This document shows positions 13,820-16,159 of a DNA stretch of 16,159 nucleotides, one piece after another. The stretch is from assembly GCA_003510795.1 (NCBI GenBank), contig DOKP01000059.1:281-16439 (forward strand), in the 5' to 3' direction. Numbering within the stretch: the stretch's first letter is position 1; each line of letters begins with the position of its first letter. The notes below the pieces were generated by a model. That model ran no database searches. It saw only the letters and a list, made by a program, of their open reading frames with translations, and was not told where the DNA came from. Source of the DNA: Candidatus Moraniibacteriota bacterium. Its GTDB lineage: Bacteria; Patescibacteriota; Minisyncoccia; Moranbacterales; UBA9337. The position numbers and the translations under genes are program-made.

Positions 13820-13845
13820 ACTAATTGTCTGAATTAAGATTAGTC
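13819..13845 (+). other. inverted repeat after the ATPase gene
   Basis: GACTAAT (13819-13825) and ATTAGTC (13839-13845) are perfect 7-bp complements with a 13-base loop. There is no T run after it, so terminator function is weakly supported. Confidence 0.3.
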
Positions 13846-13862
13846 TGATTAAATGAAGACCC

Positions 13863-13908
13863 AAAATTAAAGGAGGGGATAAGCTATTGAAAAATAATTT
13901 CAAGGCTT
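13863..13908 (+). repeat. direct repeat, copy 2, upstream of the AbiE pair
   Basis: This copy matches 11381-11428 (42 of 48 columns). Here the palindromic part is better preserved: TTGAAA-AATAA-TTTCAA flanked by AAGC and GCTT, able to form a stem of about 10 bp. The copies bracket the Bro-N and ATPase genes. Confidence 0.65.
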
Positions 13909-13933
13909 AGCTGGGATAATCAAGCAGTCCGTC

Positions 13934-13961
13934 TTGACAAAAATTATATATAATGTATACT
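13934..13961 (+). promoter_or_regulatory. sigma70-like promoter of the AbiE operon with palindromic DNA
   Basis: TTGACA (13934-13939) and TATACT (13956-13961) are 16 bp apart, with start near 13968, about 30 bp before the ATG at 13997. The spacer includes the 12-bp perfect palindrome ATTATATATAAT (13943-13954). AbiEi antitoxins repress their own operons by binding inverted repeats near the promoter; binding at this palindrome is inferred. Confidence 0.6.
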
Positions 13962-13996
13962 ATAAGTAATCATTATTAATCACTACTAGAGCATAT

Positions 13997-14575
13997 ATGT
14001 CAAATTCTATTGTAATATTATTATCTAGCGAAAAGACTATTTTTAGTGTTTCTGATTTGGCTATTTTGTGGAAGATAGAAAATAACAACTATCTCAAGTC
14101 AAAAATATATCGACTTGTTCAAAGTGGAGATTTACTCCGATTGCATCACGGAATTTTTTCGGTGAATATGAAATACGATAAATACGAATTGGCAGGAAGA
14201 TTAAATAACCCTTCCTATATAAGTCTCGAAACGATTCTTCGTGAAAATAATATAATATTTCAGTACAGCAGCGAGATAACCTCAATTAGCAGAATAAACA
14301 AAGAATATACTGCGGGAGGAATAAAATACAAATACCATAAAATTAAAGACGAAGTGCTCTATAATAGCGCAGGCTTGGAAATGAAAAATAATTATACTAT
14401 CGCTAGCAAAGAAAGGGCATTTCTTGATATGATATACTTGAATAAAAATTATTATTTTGATAATTTGGATGGTCTTGATTGGGAAGGGTGTTTTAAATTA
14501 GCAGAGATTTATAAAAATAAAAGTTTAGTTGGGCGTTTAAAAGATTATTATAAAGATTATGTTGGACAAAAATAA
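13997..14575 (+). CDS. AbiEi-family antitoxin of a type IV toxin-antitoxin system
   Basis: This 192-residue protein has an N-terminal winged-helix region (about 10-55, including FSVSDLAILW and YLKSKIYRLVQSGDLLRLHHGIFSV) and the C-terminal AbiEi region marked by NPSYISLETILRENNII (residues 70-86), followed by SRINKEYTAGGIKYKYHKI and ASKERAFLDMIYLN. In the AbiE family it represses its operon and counteracts the toxin without needing a stable complex. It overlaps the toxin gene by 17 bp, supporting translational coupling. The length is typical of short CPR AbiEi homologues, though I did not measure this. The identification rests on these motifs and on the adjacent toxin. Confidence 0.8.
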   Translation: MSNSIVILLSSEKTIFSVSDLAILWKIENNNYLKSKIYRLVQSGDLLRLHHGIFSVNMKYDKYELAGRLNNPSYISLETILRENNIIFQYSSEITSISRINKEYTAGGIKYKYHKIKDEVLYNSAGLEMKNNYTIASKERAFLDMIYLNKNYYFDNLDGLDWEGCFKLAEIYKNKSLVGRLKDYYKDYVGQK

Positions 14576-15251
14576 TCACGAAGTGGTGATGAAAAATTTA
14601 TTGAAAGATATTTATAGTCATAGATTATTGGCGGTTGTTTTAGGTTTTAAGGGTGGCACGGCTTGTTATTTTTTTCACCAATTGCCAAGATTTTCAGTTG
14701 ATTTGGATTTTGATTTACTTGATACGAAGCGAGCTGACGAGGTTTTTGAAACTATGAAAAAAGTAATCGATAAATATGGAGAGTTGGAAATATCTCAAAG
14801 AAAAAGAAATACTTTATTTTATTTATTAAAATATCAACAAGGAAAACAAAAAATAAAGATTGAAATTTCACTTAGAAATAAGAATAATAACTTTGAAATA
14901 AAGAGATTGTATGGATTTTCTGTATTGTCTATGACAAAGGAAGATATGTTCGCCAATAAATTGGTGGCGGCGACGGAGAGAAAAAAAACTGCACATCGAG
15001 ATTTTTATGATATAAATTTTTTCCTCAAAAATTTATGGGATATTAACGAAGAGATTATAGCAGAAAGAACGGGTAAAAACTTAAAGGAATATTTGATTTT
15101 TTTGATAAAATATGTTGAGAAAAATATTACGCAAAAAAATATGCTAGACGGCCTTGGCGAGGTGTTAGATGATGCACAAAAAGATTCGGTCAAAGCGACA
15201 TTAAAGAGGGATCTACTGTTTAATTTGAAACTGCGTCTTGATCAACTTTAG
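14559..15251 (+). CDS. AbiEii/AbiGii-family nucleotidyltransferase toxin
   Basis: This 230-residue protein is the toxin partner, a polymerase-beta-fold nucleotidyltransferase. Motifs are present in order: FKGGTACYFF (residues 30-39, the GG[T/S] nucleotide-binding motif), RFSVDLDFDLL (44-54) with the metal-binding D48/D50 pair, KIKIEIS (98-104) with the third acidic position at E102, and FANKLVAATERK with RDFYDINFFLK (131-157). All residues expected for activity appear present. AbiEii enzymes use GTP in vitro, and relatives such as MenT modify tRNA; AbiE systems block phage by abortive infection. The first ATG (14559) overlaps the antitoxin; an ATG at 14589 is an alternative. No gene follows immediately, so the pair is a two-gene operon. 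Confidence 0.88.
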   Translation: MLDKNNHEVVMKNLLKDIYSHRLLAVVLGFKGGTACYFFHQLPRFSVDLDFDLLDTKRADEVFETMKKVIDKYGELEISQRKRNTLFYLLKYQQGKQKIKIEISLRNKNNNFEIKRLYGFSVLSMTKEDMFANKLVAATERKKTAHRDFYDINFFLKNLWDINEEIIAERTGKNLKEYLIFLIKYVEKNITQKNMLDGLGEVLDDAQKDSVKATLKRDLLFNLKLRLDQL

Positions 15252-15268
15252 CTAGTTTCTCTCGTCTC

Positions 15269-15408
15269 AATTTTTCCAACATCACTGACGCTCCTTACTC
15301 TGCGAAATTCCCTTGGCCTTTCGATGGACGGGCCCGCTTCGCTAAAGCTTGTCGAGGCGAGTCCGCCTTGGTGAGCAAAGCGAGACAGGACGAGTTGGTG
15401 CGAATAGG
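15269..15408 (+). pseudogene. decayed dockerin tail interrupted by a short palindromic repeat
   Basis: Sequence at 15269-15332 aligns with the first dockerin repeat of the 9563 gene (around 11106-11178): the shared features are CAATT.TTCC, AAC...AC.GACGC, TGCGAAATTC and CTTTCGATG.ACGG. The dockerin end GGACGAGTTGGTG (15388-15400) reappears after about 55 bp of unrelated GC-rich DNA (15333-15388) and matches 11288-11300. The reading frame is shifted, so it is not functional. It shows that dockerin-type coding DNA once lay on this side of the island. Confidence 0.55.
15333..15388 (-). repeat. short palindromic (REP-like) repeat, copy 2, inserted in the dockerin remnant
   Basis: About 55 bp with CCGCTTCG / CGAGGCG and further CTTTGCTC-like arms separates two parts of the dockerin tail that should be contiguous. 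Its reverse complement shares about 25 of 31 positions with 2462-2493. This looks like a small repeat that moves or spreads, but the ends are estimated from where dockerin homology stops. Confidence 0.4.
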
Positions 15409-15412
15409 ACAT

Positions 15413-15570
15413 AAAAAAGATGAAGGGGTATGAAAAAGGGAAAAGAGGAAGAAAAGGGAATAAGGGGTGTAAAATGAAAATAAAGGGAAGAAGAGGGGGA
15501 ATGGGAACGAGAAAGGGTAGAAGGGGATAAAAAAGGGGGATAAAAAGGGAGAGAAAGGGGAAGAAAAAGA
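15413..15570 (+). repeat. polypurine G/A low-complexity tract
   Basis: Of 158 bases, 145 are purines on the plus strand (12 T and 1 C otherwise). It is made of irregular words such as AAAAAGGGG, GAAGGGG and GGGATAAAAA. It lies between the dockerin remnant and the four-helix-bundle gene, and reverse-complement versions of its words occur in that gene. This explains most of the 350-bp gap 15252-15604; no further gene is seen in it. Confidence 0.8.
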
Positions 15571-15604
15571 GTGTTTTTTTAATTAATTATATGTAAAATA
15601 ATTT

Positions 15605-16159
15605 ATGTTAAAATCTTACAATGACCCATATGGATACAAAAAACTCCTCGCTTACAAAAAAGCCGAAGAGCTTCAAATGGCCTGCTCCCATTTAACCCAT
15701 TTATTCCCTTTTTCTAAAACCCTTTCATCTCTTGCTGATCAAATGGATCGTAGTGCGCGAAGCGGAAAGCAAAATATAGTCGAAGGGTGGAAAAGAAACA
15801 CCACGAAAGAATACTTTGATTTTCTTGGATTTTCTATCGGAGCTGTGGCTGAATTGGAAGAGGATTGTGATGATATTATCCGTGGCGTTTATCCGGAAAT
15901 TATAGAAAAAATGGGATTAAAAAGGGAAAAAGGGGATGAAAGGGCCCCCTTAACACCTTCTTCAAGCTTTCATTCCCAATTTCTTTCAACCACCCCTTCA
16001 GGCTCCCCTTCTAAAACCCTTTCAGCCCCTTTTTTATGGACGCTTTCAGAAGTGGAGAAACTTCTTTTTTATCCTTTGGATTCATCTCTCCCTTTCGTTA
16101 TTCAACTAAAACTCCGATGTAAAGAACTCAATTTTCTTCCCGACTTGTCCGGATTAGTA
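15605..16159 (+). CDS. four-helix-bundle protein, suffix-type, incomplete at window end
   Basis: A reading frame from ATG 15605 stays open for 185 codons to the end of the window. Residues 10-100 are a four-helix-bundle domain of the S23 superfamily: YKKLLAYKKAEELQMACSHL, then LADQMDRSARSGKQNIVEGW, then KEYFDFLGFSIGAVAELEED. This resembles the CPR four-helix-bundle suffix-domain proteins. Residues 108-145 are a low-complexity linker rich in S, T, P, K and E, encoded by DNA resembling the upstream polypurine tract in both orientations, followed by a further helical segment (FLWTLSEVEKLLFYPLD). The linker contains SPSKTLS, a repeat of FPFSKTLS near residue 36; both derive from a 15-bp identical DNA segment (15713-15727, 16010-16024). 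The function is unknown; it is the third four-helix-bundle gene in the window. Confidence 0.75.
   Translation, partial: MLKSYNDPYGYKKLLAYKKAEELQMACSHLTHLFPFSKTLSSLADQMDRSARSGKQNIVEGWKRNTTKEYFDFLGFSIGAVAELEEDCDDIIRGVYPEIIEKMGLKREKGDERAPLTPSSSFHSQFLSTTPSGSPSKTLSAPFLWTLSEVEKLLFYPLDSSLPFVIQLKLRCKELNFLPDLSGLV

Noticed and set aside
15413..15570. CRISPR array or regular tandem repeat
   Set aside because: The purine words recur irregularly with no constant repeat length or spacers. No CRISPR or cas gene is seen anywhere in the window.

Overview
The window looks like a chromosomal accessory region of a Candidate Phyla Radiation bacterium (Patescibacteria, probably Parcubacteria-like). Evidence: AT-rich DNA, few Shine-Dalgarno sites, membrane-anchored or secreted proteins with WSEK..GWI repeats and multiple LamG domains, a dockerin-bearing beta-helix protein, and several stand-alone four-helix-bundle (S23/Avd-type) proteins. 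TGA acts as a stop (end of the target gene and of the 4117 gene), so the Gracilibacteria-type recoding does not apply. The lineage is inferred from gene content; no rRNA or tRNA is present.

Region 1 (1-4052) is centred on a diversity-generating retroelement (DGR). A truncated DUF2341 gene (62-358) is followed by a membrane-anchored DUF1566/C-type-lectin-fold target protein (415-1545) whose last 44 codons are the variable repeat (VR, 1411-1542). A four-helix-bundle protein of the 23S-intervening-sequence family (1653-2039) lies between imperfect inverted repeats. Then come avd (2116-2475), a 37-codon basic mini-ORF, and the template repeat (TR, 2691-2822). The DGR-type reverse transcriptase (2880-4052) is on the opposite strand, tail-to-tail with the TR. 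TR and VR match at all 88 non-A template positions and differ at 15 of 44 template adenines, changing 12 of 15 Asn codons. The TR lies inside a long-range inverted repeat (2511-2530 / 2854-2873) that would close the template RNA into one structured unit.

Region 2 (4064-11308) encodes envelope proteins: a membrane-anchored beta-helix protein (4117), a 1524-residue secreted protein with four WSEK repeats and six LamG domains (4883-9457), and a secreted beta-helix protein ending in a dockerin (9563-11308). Together with the DGR target this reads as a surface recognition or adhesion locus.

Region 3 (11309-15251) is a small defence- or mobile-type island: a Bro-N antirepressor-like protein, an AAA/DUF4143 ATPase with a 12-bp perfect palindrome over its start, and an AbiEi/AbiEii type IV toxin-antitoxin pair. 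Two roughly 47-bp direct repeats bracket the Bro-N/ATPase module. A decayed dockerin tail (15269-15408) follows the AbiE pair, so dockerin sequence flanks the whole island.

Region 4 (15252-16159) holds that remnant, a short palindromic repeat inserted in it, a 160-bp polypurine tract, and the start of another four-helix-bundle gene that runs off the window and carries inverted copies of the polypurine motifs.
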